DNA of 64,000 nt from JAEXNA01 sp041676625 (GTDB taxonomy: Bacteria > Vulcanimicrobiota > Xenobia > Xenobiales > JADMJV01). A model generated the notes under the pieces. That model had not been told where the DNA came from. It worked only from the letters and a program-made list of their open reading frames with translations, and made no database searches. How positions within the stretch are numbered: the first letter of the stretch is position 1; each line of letters opens with the position of its first letter. Below, one piece after another: positions 8,470 through 15,828 of this stretch. Position numbers and translations under genes: made by a program. Location: assembly GCA_041676625.1 (NCBI GenBank), contig JBAYRN010000003.1, positions 38,671-102,670 of the forward strand, given 5' to 3'.

Positions 8470-9858
8470 ATGGAGAGCACCGATTCGCAGCGGCCCGCCA
8501 AGCGAGAGTCTTTAACCTGGGCTGGTCTGGCTCTGCTCGCGAATCTGACGGCCTTCTTTTTCTGGGGAGGGCTGGTCCTGCTGGTAGCGGGTTTTCTCTA
8601 TCGGGCCCAACGAGGGCTTTCCCCCGGGCGACGAGTGGCGCTTTGTGCCGCCTGGGGGTTGCTCTATTCTCTGATCTTTTATAGCTGGGCACTCTACTAC
8701 GGGTGGCTACCCTGGCTAGCTCTGGGTTTGGTCCGGGGGCTGCCCTGGGCCTTGTTTCCTCTCCCGTCCGTGCTACTGGAGCGCCGCTGGCCTGCGGCCG
8801 GTTCGGCCGGCCACGCTTTTGCCGGAGGGAGCGGCTACGCTCTGGTGAGCTTGGTTTTGCTACTCGGAATCACCGGGGCTGATTGGGAAACGCCCCTGGC
8901 GGCGCTGATCGCCTGGCCGTGGCTGTTGGTTTTTTTGCCCTGGGTGGGCCTGGTGGGGGGCAGCTTTTTTCTGGGAGCGCTCTCGGTTCTCTTGGGTTCG
9001 GGACGCAAAGCCGGCATGGGGGTCGGAGCAGCACTGAGCTTTGCTCTGGCTCTGCTGAGCGCGACACTTTTTATGAATTCGCCAGACAGGCTGCCGAAAG
9101 TACCGGTCGCCCTCCTCCAGACCGGCTGGACCCAGGATGTGAAGTGGGACGAGGACAATGTGGCTCAGGCTCAAGTGCGCCTTTTTGAGATGACTGAAGA
9201 GGCGGCCGCGGCCGGTGCCCAACTTGTAGTCTGGCCGGAAACCGCCTGGCCGGTGAGGGGAATGAGACAACGAATGACCGACACCCGTAAGATCGGCCGA
9301 TTGGCTCGCGCACTCGAGGTCGAACTTCTGGTCTCCTCCATCGAGGAAGTCCCCGAGGGTTGGTACAACTCGGTCAGCCAGGTTCTACCAACGGGAGCTT
9401 TCGCCACCGAGTATCGCAAAAAGCGGCTGGCCCCGTTTGCTGAATATATCCCTCTCAGCGCCGGCCTCCAGAACACTCTCCGGGAGATGGCTCCGTTCGC
9501 TTCCATCAGTCCCTATCTACCGGGTGATCAGGAGAACCGGTTCAGCGGAGGCGCTTCCTACGCGGTGCTGGTCTGTTATGAATCGATGATACCAGGCCCT
9601 GCTGCCGAAGCTGGAGCGGTCGATTTTCTGGTCGTCGTGACCAATGACGCGCCGTTTCGAGTGGAGTGGGCCAAGGAAGCTCACTTTCGCTCGGCGATCC
9701 TGCGGGCGATCGAGACCCGTCTACCGGTCTTACAGGCGGCTAATACCGGAGTGTCCGGTGTGATCAGCTCCCGGGGAGTGGTTTTCGCTCGCAGCGAGCC
9801 AGGATATTCAGGCCCCCTTGTCAAATTGGCGGCGCCTCACGGTCCCCCAGATGGTTGA
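8470..9858 (+). CDS. lnt: apolipoprotein N-acyltransferase
   Basis: Lnt adds the third acyl chain to the N-terminal Cys of lipoproteins in the inner membrane of diderm bacteria. The 462-residue protein has about six hydrophobic helices in its first 200 residues, then a nitrilase-like domain. The catalytic triad is visible: Glu in VVWPETAWP, Lys in KKRLAPFAEYIP, and Cys in VLVCYESMIP. The ATG at 8470 is chosen because the open frame further upstream, back to 7906, runs antisense through ribE. It is transcribed divergently from the riboflavin operon. Confidence 0.93.
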   Translation: MESTDSQRPAKRESLTWAGLALLANLTAFFFWGGLVLLVAGFLYRAQRGLSPGRRVALCAAWGLLYSLIFYSWALYYGWLPWLALGLVRGLPWALFPLPSVLLERRWPAAGSAGHAFAGGSGYALVSLVLLLGITGADWETPLAALIAWPWLLVFLPWVGLVGGSFFLGALSVLLGSGRKAGMGVGAALSFALALLSATLFMNSPDRLPKVPVALLQTGWTQDVKWDEDNVAQAQVRLFEMTEEAAAAGAQLVVWPETAWPVRGMRQRMTDTRKIGRLARALEVELLVSSIEEVPEGWYNSVSQVLPTGAFATEYRKKRLAPFAEYIPLSAGLQNTLREMAPFASISPYLPGDQENRFSGGASYAVLVCYESMIPGPAAEAGAVDFLVVVTNDAPFRVEWAKEAHFRSAILRAIETRLPVLQAANTGVSGVISSRGVVFARSEPGYSGPLVKLAAPHGPPDG

Positions 9859-9926
9859 CCGCAAAACTTTTATGAGCCCTGGCTGTTCATAGAAGATACC
9901 GGCGCCCCGGAAAAAAGAGAAATGAG

Positions 9927-10424
9927 TTGGTTAAGTTGAGTAAGTTTTCCCTGGATTCCCCAGTCTGTCATCCCCTTTACGGCCTTGGTACGGTCGAAAT
10001 TATTGAAAAGAAAGAAGTGCTCGGGGAGACGATCTCTCTGGCTCAGATCTTCTTTCCCAGAGAAAATCTGAAAATGATGGTCAACATCGATAAAGAGACC
10101 GAACTCTTCCGGGCCCCTATCGAGGAGCGGCAAGTCGACGCGGTTTTTGAGCACATGAAAAACCATGAAGGGCAATACCCCAGCCGCGCCAATCAGCGCC
10201 AGCGCATCAATCTCGATAAGATAAAGAGCAACGACATCTTTCAATTGACGGAAGTCATCAAGGATCTGGTGGTCATGTCCAGCAAGAAAAAGCTCTCCTT
10301 CAAGGAGTCGGAGATGCTGGAACGGGCCCGCACAGTACTGGTAGAGGAACTGTCCACGGTCACCGGACGCAAGTCTGAAACCATGGACGAACTGATCGCT
10401 CGGGCCTGCTTGCCGAGTAATTAG
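9927..10424 (+). CDS. CarD-like RNA polymerase-binding regulator (paralog 1)
   Basis: This 165-residue protein begins with a CarD/CdnL-type RNA polymerase-interaction domain (CHPLYGLGTVEIIEKKEVLGE near residues 13-34, then a beta-rich stretch to about 65). A helical C-terminal half follows, with FQLTEVIKDLVVMSSKKKLSFKE matching the CarD DNA-contacting helical domain. CarD proteins bind the RNA polymerase beta subunit and stabilise open promoter complexes, often at rRNA promoters. The start is a TTG at 9927; another TTG at 9936 is possible and neither has a strong ribosome-binding site. A second protein of the same layout is encoded at 39257-39751. Confidence 0.82.
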   Translation: MVKLSKFSLDSPVCHPLYGLGTVEIIEKKEVLGETISLAQIFFPRENLKMMVNIDKETELFRAPIEERQVDAVFEHMKNHEGQYPSRANQRQRINLDKIKSNDIFQLTEVIKDLVVMSSKKKLSFKESEMLERARTVLVEELSTVTGRKSETMDELIARACLPSN

Positions 10425-10426
10425 GG

Positions 10427-12331
10427 CTACCGCTTCTCCATGGCTAGAGCGGATTTTTCTTCGCCGGCGGCTCTGGTGGCCGCCTCCTGAATTTCTGCCC
10501 AGGCCCTCCCGAAGGCGGCCACCACTTCTGGATCGAACGACTCTCCGGCGCCCTCGATGATATTCTTGCGGGCCAGGTCCAGGCTCATGGCCTCTCGGTA
10601 CGGGCGATCGACGGTCATGGCGTCGAAGGAGTCGACCACGGCGATGATGCGGGCCAGCAGAGGGATCTCTTTGCCGGTCAACCCGTCCGGATATCCACTA
10701 CCGTCCCAGCGCTCGTGGTGAGAACGGACCGCGTCGATGGCAGGTCTGAGTACTCCCACGGAAGTGAGAAGTTCGGCGCCGATTTCGGCGTGGGCCTGAG
10801 CAGACAGTCGCTCCTGGTCGGTGAGCATACCGCTTTTTGAGAGCACCGACTCGGCCACGCCGATCTTTCCGATGTCGTAGAGCAGCAGGCTGTATAAAAA
10901 CTCCGGCCTGCTGAGCAGCGTGGGGTCCAGGTGCCGGGCCACGGCGCGGGCGTAGTTGAGGACCCGTTCTCCCTGAAAGGTGCCTCCACTCATTCGGGGA
11001 TCCACCATGCGGATCAAGGAGACCAGGGTGTCCACGAAGGTCTGCTCGAGGACCCGTTTCTGCTCCTCGGCGTGACGACGCCGCACCCTTTCAGCTTCAG
11101 AAAACTCGTACAGCTCCTGGGCGTAGGTTCGCAACTGCTGCACGTCGTCTTTGGCGGGGGGGAGCGGAACCGTGCGGGCAGTGGCCAGGGGGATGGTGAG
11201 TTGGGAGCGTACCGGGAGTCGCACCACCGCTTTGGTGCCCACCCCCACGATGCTCTTGAGTTCGAGAGTTCCACCGTGGCTTTCGATGGTGCGACGGGCC
11301 AGCGATAAGCCGATCCCCAGCCCTTCCACGGTGCGGGTATTAACATCGGCCACCTGGTAAAACGGGCGGAATACCCGATCGAGTTCCTCGCCTTCGATAC
11401 CTGGACCGTCGTCGATGATCTCGATCTTGACCCGGTTTCCTTGCTTGGTGCTGCGGGCGGTCACGTCGACCCGGCCACCGGGTGAATTGAACAAAACCGC
11501 GTTTTCAATCAATTGATAGATGGCATCCGGAAGGCCCGCGGGGTCTCCTTCGATGTCGAGTTTGCCTTGCCCATCCAGGGTTAAATCCAGGCCCCGTTTT
11601 TGGGCCAGGGGCTGCAATTCGCCGACCACCCGGCGCAGGGTGAGGCCAAGATCCCAGCGGTCTCGGTTTTGGGGAACGGAGACGGTGAACCGCAGTAGTT
11701 CGTCGACCAGCTTCGACAACCGCTTGGTCCCCTCGAAAGCATGATCCACGCACTCGGTGGCTACCGAGTTGTCCCACTTGCCGGCGAGCTTCTTCATGAC
11801 GTGGAGGTTACCGGAGATGATGGTCAGAGGAGTCCGGAGCTCGTGGGAGACCAGAGAGAGAAAAGTGTTTTTCATTCGCTCCAGCTCTTTCTGATGGCGC
11901 TGGGCTTCTCGCAACTGAGACTCTTTCTTGCGATACAGAGCGAATTCTCTTTCCCGGGCCCTCATAAACTTTAATACCGGGTCTTCCTCCGGTGGCTCGG
12001 AGCCATCCAGGGCGGCTATCAGATCGACCTCTCTAAACGGTTGTTGTACCTGGGAGGCGAAGGCCGAATCTCGGTTTTCAGAAGAGCTGTCCTCAGCCGC
12101 CACCATGAGCACCCAGCGCTCGCTTTGCATCCGACTTCGGACCAGGTTTTCATCGCTGATGGAGCAGGTGGAACTCCAAAAAACTGCAGTATAAACGGAA
12201 TCGCCGGTCAGGGTTTCCAAAGGATCGGCGGGGTCGGCCACCACCACCGTGAGACCTCGCGCGGTCAGGATGGAGCGCATCAGATCGCGTAACGACGCGT
12301 CCGGCTCAACGATCAATACCTTGGCTTGCAT
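10427..12331 (-). CDS. receiver-like / histidine kinase / HD-GYP hybrid signalling protein
   Basis: This is a 634-residue protein with three parts. Residues 1-110 look like a receiver domain (KVLIVEPDASLRDLM), but where the phospho-acceptor Asp should lie there is AVFWSSTCS, and the usual Lys before Pro-Phe is Gln. Residues 155-375 are a histidine kinase: H163 in SHELRTP, N277 in ENAV, then DDGPGIEG and GLGIGLSLA. Residues 430-610 are HD-GYP-like with HHERWDGSGYP intact, but the central His-Asp pair is Y485-D486 (LLLYDIGKIG) and the earlier His is Gln (FQGERV). Kinase activity is plausible; cyclic-di-GMP hydrolysis is doubtful. The start is the ATG at 12331, before the receiver fold. Confidence 0.85.
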   Translation of the reverse strand: MQAKVLIVEPDASLRDLMRSILTARGLTVVVADPADPLETLTGDSVYTAVFWSSTCSISDENLVRSRMQSERWVLMVAAEDSSSENRDSAFASQVQQPFREVDLIAALDGSEPPEEDPVLKFMRAREREFALYRKKESQLREAQRHQKELERMKNTFLSLVSHELRTPLTIISGNLHVMKKLAGKWDNSVATECVDHAFEGTKRLSKLVDELLRFTVSVPQNRDRWDLGLTLRRVVGELQPLAQKRGLDLTLDGQGKLDIEGDPAGLPDAIYQLIENAVLFNSPGGRVDVTARSTKQGNRVKIEIIDDGPGIEGEELDRVFRPFYQVADVNTRTVEGLGIGLSLARRTIESHGGTLELKSIVGVGTKAVVRLPVRSQLTIPLATARTVPLPPAKDDVQQLRTYAQELYEFSEAERVRRRHAEEQKRVLEQTFVDTLVSLIRMVDPRMSGGTFQGERVLNYARAVARHLDPTLLSRPEFLYSLLLYDIGKIGVAESVLSKSGMLTDQERLSAQAHAEIGAELLTSVGVLRPAIDAVRSHHERWDGSGYPDGLTGKEIPLLARIIAVVDSFDAMTVDRPYREAMSLDLARKNIIEGAGESFDPEVVAAFGRAWAEIQEAATRAAGEEKSALAMEKR

Positions 12332-12385
12332 GCTCTGCGCGTTCGACAGGCAGGCGAGGTTCTCCGTTTTTCGAATCGGATCGCC

Positions 12386-12712
12386 ATGGCACGTTTTGAT
12401 AACTTCGTGAGCCTTGTGCAGGCCGAGGCCACTGTAGCCTGCATCACTCGACCCCAGCCGCCGGGCGGGGTTCGGGCCAGCGCCATTTTGTCGGTGGCCA
12501 TGCAGTGCCCCATGCAGGTGCTGGCCCCCACCGTGGAGGGGATGCGGTTTCAAGCCGAACAGCTGGTGGACTGGTTTTTTGGCGGTCCCGATCCGGAGTG
12601 GCTGCCGGAGTCGCTGATGTTCGAAGAGGTCGAGGAACTGATCGAGGAGTTCGTGGAAGAGGGGTTTGGAGACGAGGAAGAGTTCGAGTATGAAATGGAA
12701 GACGGCTATTGA
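12386..12712 (+). CDS. small protein with acidic C-terminal tail, unknown function
   Basis: I do not recognise this 108-residue protein. It opens MARFDNFVSLVQAEATVACI, has a central hydrophobic-aromatic stretch (LVDWFFGGPDPEWLPE), and ends in a run dominated by Glu and Asp over about 30 residues. The ATG at 12386 lies 54 bases from the divergent kinase start, and the ribosome-binding site is weak. Its TGA overlaps the TTG of the next gene as TTGA, which argues for a real, translationally coupled gene. An acidic tail of this kind could bind metal or a basic partner, but nothing identifies one. Confidence 0.55.
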   Translation: MARFDNFVSLVQAEATVACITRPQPPGGVRASAILSVAMQCPMQVLAPTVEGMRFQAEQLVDWFFGGPDPEWLPESLMFEEVEELIEEFVEEGFGDEEEFEYEMEDGY

Positions 12713-13332
12713 GGTTTCGCCTCGTTCTGTCCTTGCTCGCGGCTTTCTTGGGCACGGCGCTCGCGGTCAGCGTGTTTCTCCCCTGGTTTCACCTACCCAT
12801 TCTGGGGCTCTCCATCCCAACCCCGGCCTGGGGCAAGGCCGGGGTCGCCTGCCTGGCCGCTGCTTCCACTCTCTTTCTGAGGGCGCTGGGCGGTAGTGCG
12901 CTGCGCTGGCTGGTCCGACCGGCGCTGATCCCGGCCGCCTACTTCTGGTGGACCAGCCTGGAGCAGATGCAAGCCTGGGGAGCGCGCAGTCTGGCTCCGG
13001 CCCAACTCAAACTGGCTACCGTCAATCAAGGGCTGGGTTCTCTTGGTGGAGAACCGATCACGATCTACGAACCAGCCCTGTGGAGAGGATTGGAACCCTC
13101 CTACGGCTGGCAGGTAGCGGGCGCCATCCTCGTGCTGTCCGCTCTTTTCACCCTTTTCGACGGCCCGAGAATGCCCCACTGCGGTTCTTGCAACAAAAGG
13201 GGCCGGGAGGGTGACAGCTTCTGCTTTCAGTGTGGCCAGGCTTTCAGCGAACAGCCGGTCTGTTCCAATTGTGGTCAGACAGCCATCGAGGGTGATGCCT
13301 TCTGCCGCCACTGCGCCAAGCCTCTACCCTAG
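12709..13332 (+). CDS. membrane protein with C-terminal double zinc ribbon
   Basis: This is a 207-residue protein with an N-terminal membrane segment (FRLVLSLLAAFLGTALAVSVFLPW), one or two further hydrophobic stretches around residues 45-75, and another near 140-155. It ends in two zinc-ribbon units: CGSCNKRG-CFQCGQ and CSNCGQ-CRHCAK (about residues 163-204). Such double zinc ribbons are common in bacterial membrane proteins of unknown role. The TTG start overlaps the stop of the acidic small protein. The 3' end overlaps the convergent 13324-13617 gene by nine bases. Confidence 0.7.
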   Translation: MRFRLVLSLLAAFLGTALAVSVFLPWFHLPILGLSIPTPAWGKAGVACLAAASTLFLRALGGSALRWLVRPALIPAAYFWWTSLEQMQAWGARSLAPAQLKLATVNQGLGSLGGEPITIYEPALWRGLEPSYGWQVAGAILVLSALFTLFDGPRMPHCGSCNKRGREGDSFCFQCGQAFSEQPVCSNCGQTAIEGDAFCRHCAKPLP

Positions 13333-13617
13333 ACTCACATTCGCCTTGTGCGGGTAGTCGCACTCCTCGATACAATCGCGGAAGCTGCTGAGCGGTCGAG
13401 ACTGATAGGGGTGTCTGCAGTTGATGAAGAGGCGAGGTTTGTCGCCCTCCAGGCTGAATCCGAAGTCGATGTAGTCGCAGTAGCTGTCGGGGACGTTTTC
13501 CAGGCAGAACTCGTAGAGTTCGTTGTATATTTCGGGATAGCTGTGTTGGAAGAGGTGCTTTTCGCATTGAAAGATTCCCAGCGTGGAGGTGCGGAAACGA
13601 CAGGGGCGGTATGACAT
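13324..13617 (-). CDS. small Cys-rich hypothetical protein
   Basis: This is a 97-residue protein I do not recognise. It begins MSYRPCRF and contains seven Cys (for example FQCEKH, EFCLEN, SYCDYI, NCRHPY, DCIEECDY), which suggests metal binding, although no standard ribbon spacing is evident. The ATG is preceded by GAGAGG at good spacing. The gene starts six bases after the end of the 13624-13887 frame and is the third member of a minus-strand run led by the ribbon-helix-helix-like gene. Frames on the plus strand here look like shadows. Confidence 0.6.
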   Translation of the reverse strand: MSYRPCRFRTSTLGIFQCEKHLFQHSYPEIYNELYEFCLENVPDSYCDYIDFGFSLEGDKPRLFINCRHPYQSRPLSSFRDCIEECDYPHKANVSLG

Positions 13618-13623
13618 GGGGTC

Positions 13624-13887
13624 CTATCCTCTCTGGTTATGTAGTGAGGTCAAGAAGTGAAGCCGACCTGGGATCGGCAACCTGATAGATATTTGAACAC
13701 CTTCCAGGGTGATACCGGTACGGACGTCGTCGACCAGGACGATCTGGAACTCCAGGCTCTGGTCGGCAAGGTCTTTGAGTCGGTCCATGATCTGGAGAGA
13801 TTCCAGCGCTGGCTCACGACTGGACCGGATATTGTGGTAGGGGAGATGAGCGCTTTCAAGACTCTGGGTCGTGGGAAGTGGGGTCAA
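13624..13887 (-). CDS. small hypothetical protein in the ribbon-helix-helix operon
   Basis: This is an 87-residue frame of unknown function, with a helical middle (LESLQIMDRLKDLADQSLEF) and a beta-rich end (QIVLVDDVRTGITLEGVQISI). The TTG at 13887 overlaps the upstream stop as TTGA, a junction used repeatedly in this genome. A GTG at 13941 would give 105 residues but overlap the upstream gene by 58 bases. It sits between the ribbon-helix-helix-like gene and the Cys-rich gene with almost no gap on either side. A plus-strand frame overlaps this region but has no better support. Confidence 0.45.
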   Translation of the reverse strand: MTPLPTTQSLESAHLPYHNIRSSREPALESLQIMDRLKDLADQSLEFQIVLVDDVRTGITLEGVQISIRLPIPGRLHFLTSLHNQRG

Positions 13888-14450
13888 GTCCTCAAGCCCG
13901 AGTTTGGTTCCCGTTCTTTTTTCTTGGCGGCGATCTTGCACAGGCAGGCCTTGAGTTCGCCCAGGGTAGCATGCTCGGAGGCAGAGACAAGTTCACCCAG
14001 CGCTTTTTTCCGTGGTGAGAGGGAGCCCTCGAGGTTGAGGGCGACGAACGGGTTACCTCGTTCGGTCAGCAAAACATAGGGCACGAGAAAGTCGGGGAGT
14101 TCACCCGGGACGAATTGAAATTCCGTCGTTCGGCGGGCAGCGACGGCACGCCCCTCTAGTCCTCGAGCGGTTCGATACTCCTCGCAGACTCGATGATAGA
14201 CCGTCACTCGAAGGGTCTGGGACCCCTCTTCTAGTTCCTCTCGTCCGGTCCGAACGCTCTCCAGGGAAGCACTCCCCAGTTCTGTTTTGTCCGGTAGTCC
14301 CAGCCCGAGAAAGGTGTAGAGCGCGCATCGGGCCAGTTCGCTGGCTCCACCGGTCCTTCCCCGTTTGTGGCGAAGGCCTAGTTCGAGGGCGCGCCGGTTT
14401 GCTAATTGCTGAACATGTTCGGGGACACGAAAACGAATTTCAGGATTCAT
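13884..14450 (-). CDS. ribbon-helix-helix-like protein, unknown C-terminal domain
   Basis: This 188-residue protein begins with a short beta strand and two helices (IRFRVPEHVQQLANRRALELGL, then ASELARCALYTFLGLG) in the pattern of CopG/ribbon-helix-helix DNA-binding or chaperone-binding proteins. The rest (about 60-188) is unrecognised and ends in a basic tail (KIAAKKKERE). The ATG at 14450 is chosen over upstream starts because it begins the recognisable fold. The upstream spacer holds a perfect ten-base palindrome that could be its operator. It heads a compact three-gene operon. An addiction-type or virus-derived origin is possible but unproven. Confidence 0.6.
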   Translation of the reverse strand: MNPEIRFRVPEHVQQLANRRALELGLRHKRGRTGGASELARCALYTFLGLGLPDKTELGSASLESVRTGREELEEGSQTLRVTVYHRVCEEYRTARGLEGRAVAARRTTEFQFVPGELPDFLVPYVLLTERGNPFVALNLEGSLSPRKKALGELVSASEHATLGELKACLCKIAAKKKEREPNSGLRT

Positions 14451-14467
14451 AATGCCAGCATAGAATA

Positions 14468-14504
14468 GGCGCGCGCAGCGGGCAAAAAAAATTAGTGCGC
14501 GCAC
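14468..14504. promoter_or_regulatory. paired GC palindromes upstream of the ribbon-helix-helix operon
   Basis: The spacer holds GGCGCGCGCA at 14468-14477 and the perfect palindrome GTGCGCGCAC at 14495-14504, about 27 bases apart and separated by an A-rich tract. They lie just upstream of the 14450 start and could be binding sites for the encoded ribbon-helix-helix-like protein. This is inference from position and symmetry only. Confidence 0.35.
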
Positions 14505-14531
14505 CTGGGGCTGTGAAATTCTGGTGGAACC

Positions 14532-14550
14532 CTTGTCCTCTCGAGACAAG
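14532..14550. promoter_or_regulatory. inverted repeat across the rpmE -35 region and spacer
   Basis: CTTGTC at 14532-14537 is mirrored by GACAAG at 14545-14550 with a seven-base spacer. The left arm covers most of the predicted -35 hexamer. A repressor bound here would block the rpmE promoter. In other bacteria Cys-free L31 paralogs are often repressed by Zur, but this sequence does not match a Zur box I know. Confidence 0.35.
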
Positions 14551-14561
14551 CCATGTATAAT
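14533..14561 (+). promoter_or_regulatory. sigma-70 type promoter of rpmE
   Basis: TTGTCC at 14533-14538 and a perfect TATAAT at 14556-14561 are separated by 17 bases, the ideal spacing. Transcription would start near 14568, a few bases before the leader hairpin of rpmE. Confidence 0.65.
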
Positions 14562-14571
14562 GCCGCGACTA

Positions 14572-14607
14572 AGAATTTGGCCAGGAAGTTATTCCTGGCC
14601 AAATTCT
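14572..14607 (+). promoter_or_regulatory. 16-bp perfect hairpin in the rpmE 5' leader
   Basis: AGAATTTGGCCAGGAA at 14572-14587 pairs perfectly with 14592-14607 around a GTTA loop. It lies between the predicted promoter and the AGGAG ribosome-binding site of rpmE, so it would form at the very 5' end of the mRNA. No gene reads into it on the plus strand, so it is not a terminator for an upstream gene. It could protect the transcript, bind L31 for autoregulation, or be a protein-binding DNA palindrome. Confidence 0.6.
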
Positions 14608-14632
14608 AAAGAGATTACACAGGAGCAATGCA

Positions 14633-14890
14633 ATGAAAAAAGGCATTCATCCAGAATTGCATACCGTCATCTTCAAAGACATTTCGACGGAGTATGCTTT
14701 CCTGACGGAGTCTACCCACAAACCTAGAGAGACCATGGAGTGGGAAGACGGCAAGGAGTATCCCGTCTACAAAGTCGAGATTTCCAGCGACTCGCACCCT
14801 TTCTATACCGGTAAAACCCGGGCGGTGGCCGCTGAAGGTCGGGTCCAACGCTTTATGAAGCGTTACGGCAAAAAAGAGATCAACAGCTAG
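14633..14890 (+). CDS. rpmE2: 50S ribosomal protein L31, type B (Cys-free)
   Basis: This is an 85-residue ribosomal protein of the large subunit. It starts MKKGIHPELH and has FLTESTHKPRETMEWEDGKEYPVYKVEISS and HPFYTGK, the hallmarks of type B L31. It has no Cys, so it lacks the zinc site of type A L31; in other bacteria the Cys-free form often replaces the zinc form during zinc starvation. It has its own promoter, a strong leader hairpin, an AGGAG ribosome-binding site and a terminator, and thus forms a single-gene unit. No type A copy is in the window. Confidence 0.95.
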   Translation: MKKGIHPELHTVIFKDISTEYAFLTESTHKPRETMEWEDGKEYPVYKVEISSDSHPFYTGKTRAVAAEGRVQRFMKRYGKKEINS

Positions 14891-14922
14891 AAATCCGGTT
14901 TTTGCTGTCCAGGCGACAGGCG

Positions 14923-14958
14923 AGCCGCTCTCATTGAGGGAGCGGCTTGTTCAGGTTT
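14923..14958 (+). terminator. rho-independent-like terminator after rpmE
   Basis: AGCCGCTC at 14923-14930 pairs with GAGCGGCT at 14940-14947 around a nine-base loop, followed by a T-rich stretch (GTTCAGGTTTTT). It would end the rpmE transcript just ahead of the methyltransferase gene. Confidence 0.6.
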
Positions 14959-14961
14959 TTC

Positions 14962-15657
14962 ATGAAACATGAGAGCCATCTTCAAGAAGCCATGGAGGCG
15001 CTGGTTCCCTTCGCCTTTCTGCAATGGCAGGCAATCCCCGGTACGAGTCTGGAGGGTTTTCTTCTCAACGCGCCCTCAGCTTCGCGTCCGCTGGATTCTC
15101 AAACGGCGGACAGGGTCGCGGAGGCGCCGCCCTTCTGGGGCTTACTGTGGCCTGCTGGTTACCTCTTGTGTCGTCTCCTGGCTCAGCAAGAGGAACTGGT
15201 GCGGGGGCGTGCCTGCGTGGACCTGGGTTGTGGCTCCGGGTTGCTGACAGCGGCGGTGGCTCGGGCCGGTGGGCGCGTGGTGGCTGCCGATTGCGATCCT
15301 TTGAGCCGAAGTGCAACGAGGTTGCATTTGCAGAGGCAGGGAGTATCGGCGGAGGTTTGTCCTGAGTGGCAGGGGAGGACGGAGACTCTTTTCCTGGCCG
15401 ACCTGCTTTACCACGATTCCAATTTGGAGATTCTGGAGGAGGTCCGAGCCCGAGCCGACGAGATCGTAATCGTGGATTGCCGACTGGAAGAACTGGCAAT
15501 GGAAGGATTCGAATTTTTTGGGCGCCGCCGAGAATGTGCTTTTCCTGACCTGGACCCCCACAGGGAGTTTGGTGCGGTAAGCCTTTGGTACGCAGGTTCT
15601 AGAAGAGGCCTCTGGTCAGAGGCTTTGCAAGGATTGGAAAGTCCCTTCGAAGGGTAG
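14962..15657 (+). CDS. class I SAM-dependent methyltransferase (ETFB/PrmA-like)
   Basis: This is a 231-residue methyltransferase. The SAM-binding motif I is VDLGCGSGLLTAAVA near residue 92, followed by the acidic VVAADCDP strand. APPFWGLLWPAGYLL precedes motif I, an arrangement seen in the protein-lysine methyltransferase group related to ETFB-KMT and PrmA. The acceptor may therefore be a protein, but this is not certain. The frame opens with a TTG at 14947 inside the rpmE terminator stem; I prefer the ATG at 14962, although its ribosome-binding site is weak. Confidence 0.75.
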   Translation: MKHESHLQEAMEALVPFAFLQWQAIPGTSLEGFLLNAPSASRPLDSQTADRVAEAPPFWGLLWPAGYLLCRLLAQQEELVRGRACVDLGCGSGLLTAAVARAGGRVVAADCDPLSRSATRLHLQRQGVSAEVCPEWQGRTETLFLADLLYHDSNLEILEEVRARADEIVIVDCRLEELAMEGFEFFGRRRECAFPDLDPHREFGAVSLWYAGSRRGLWSEALQGLESPFEG

Positions 15658-15828
15658 GAAATCTATCGTTACGCCAAGCAGATAGGTCCACTGCCGAGGT
15701 TGATCCCGGTCGGTTGCGTCGACACTTAAGCAGTGCTACACTTCCGGTCACTGACTTTATGGACCCGGCACGACTCGGTGTTTCCGAACAGGGAGCCTGG
15801 GCCGGTGTAGATGACGAAAGGTTGGAAA

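Noticed and set aside
13657..14079. Plus-strand frame in the ribbon-helix-helix operon region
   Set aside because: The minus-strand genes have better starts, overlapping junctions and protein-like composition.
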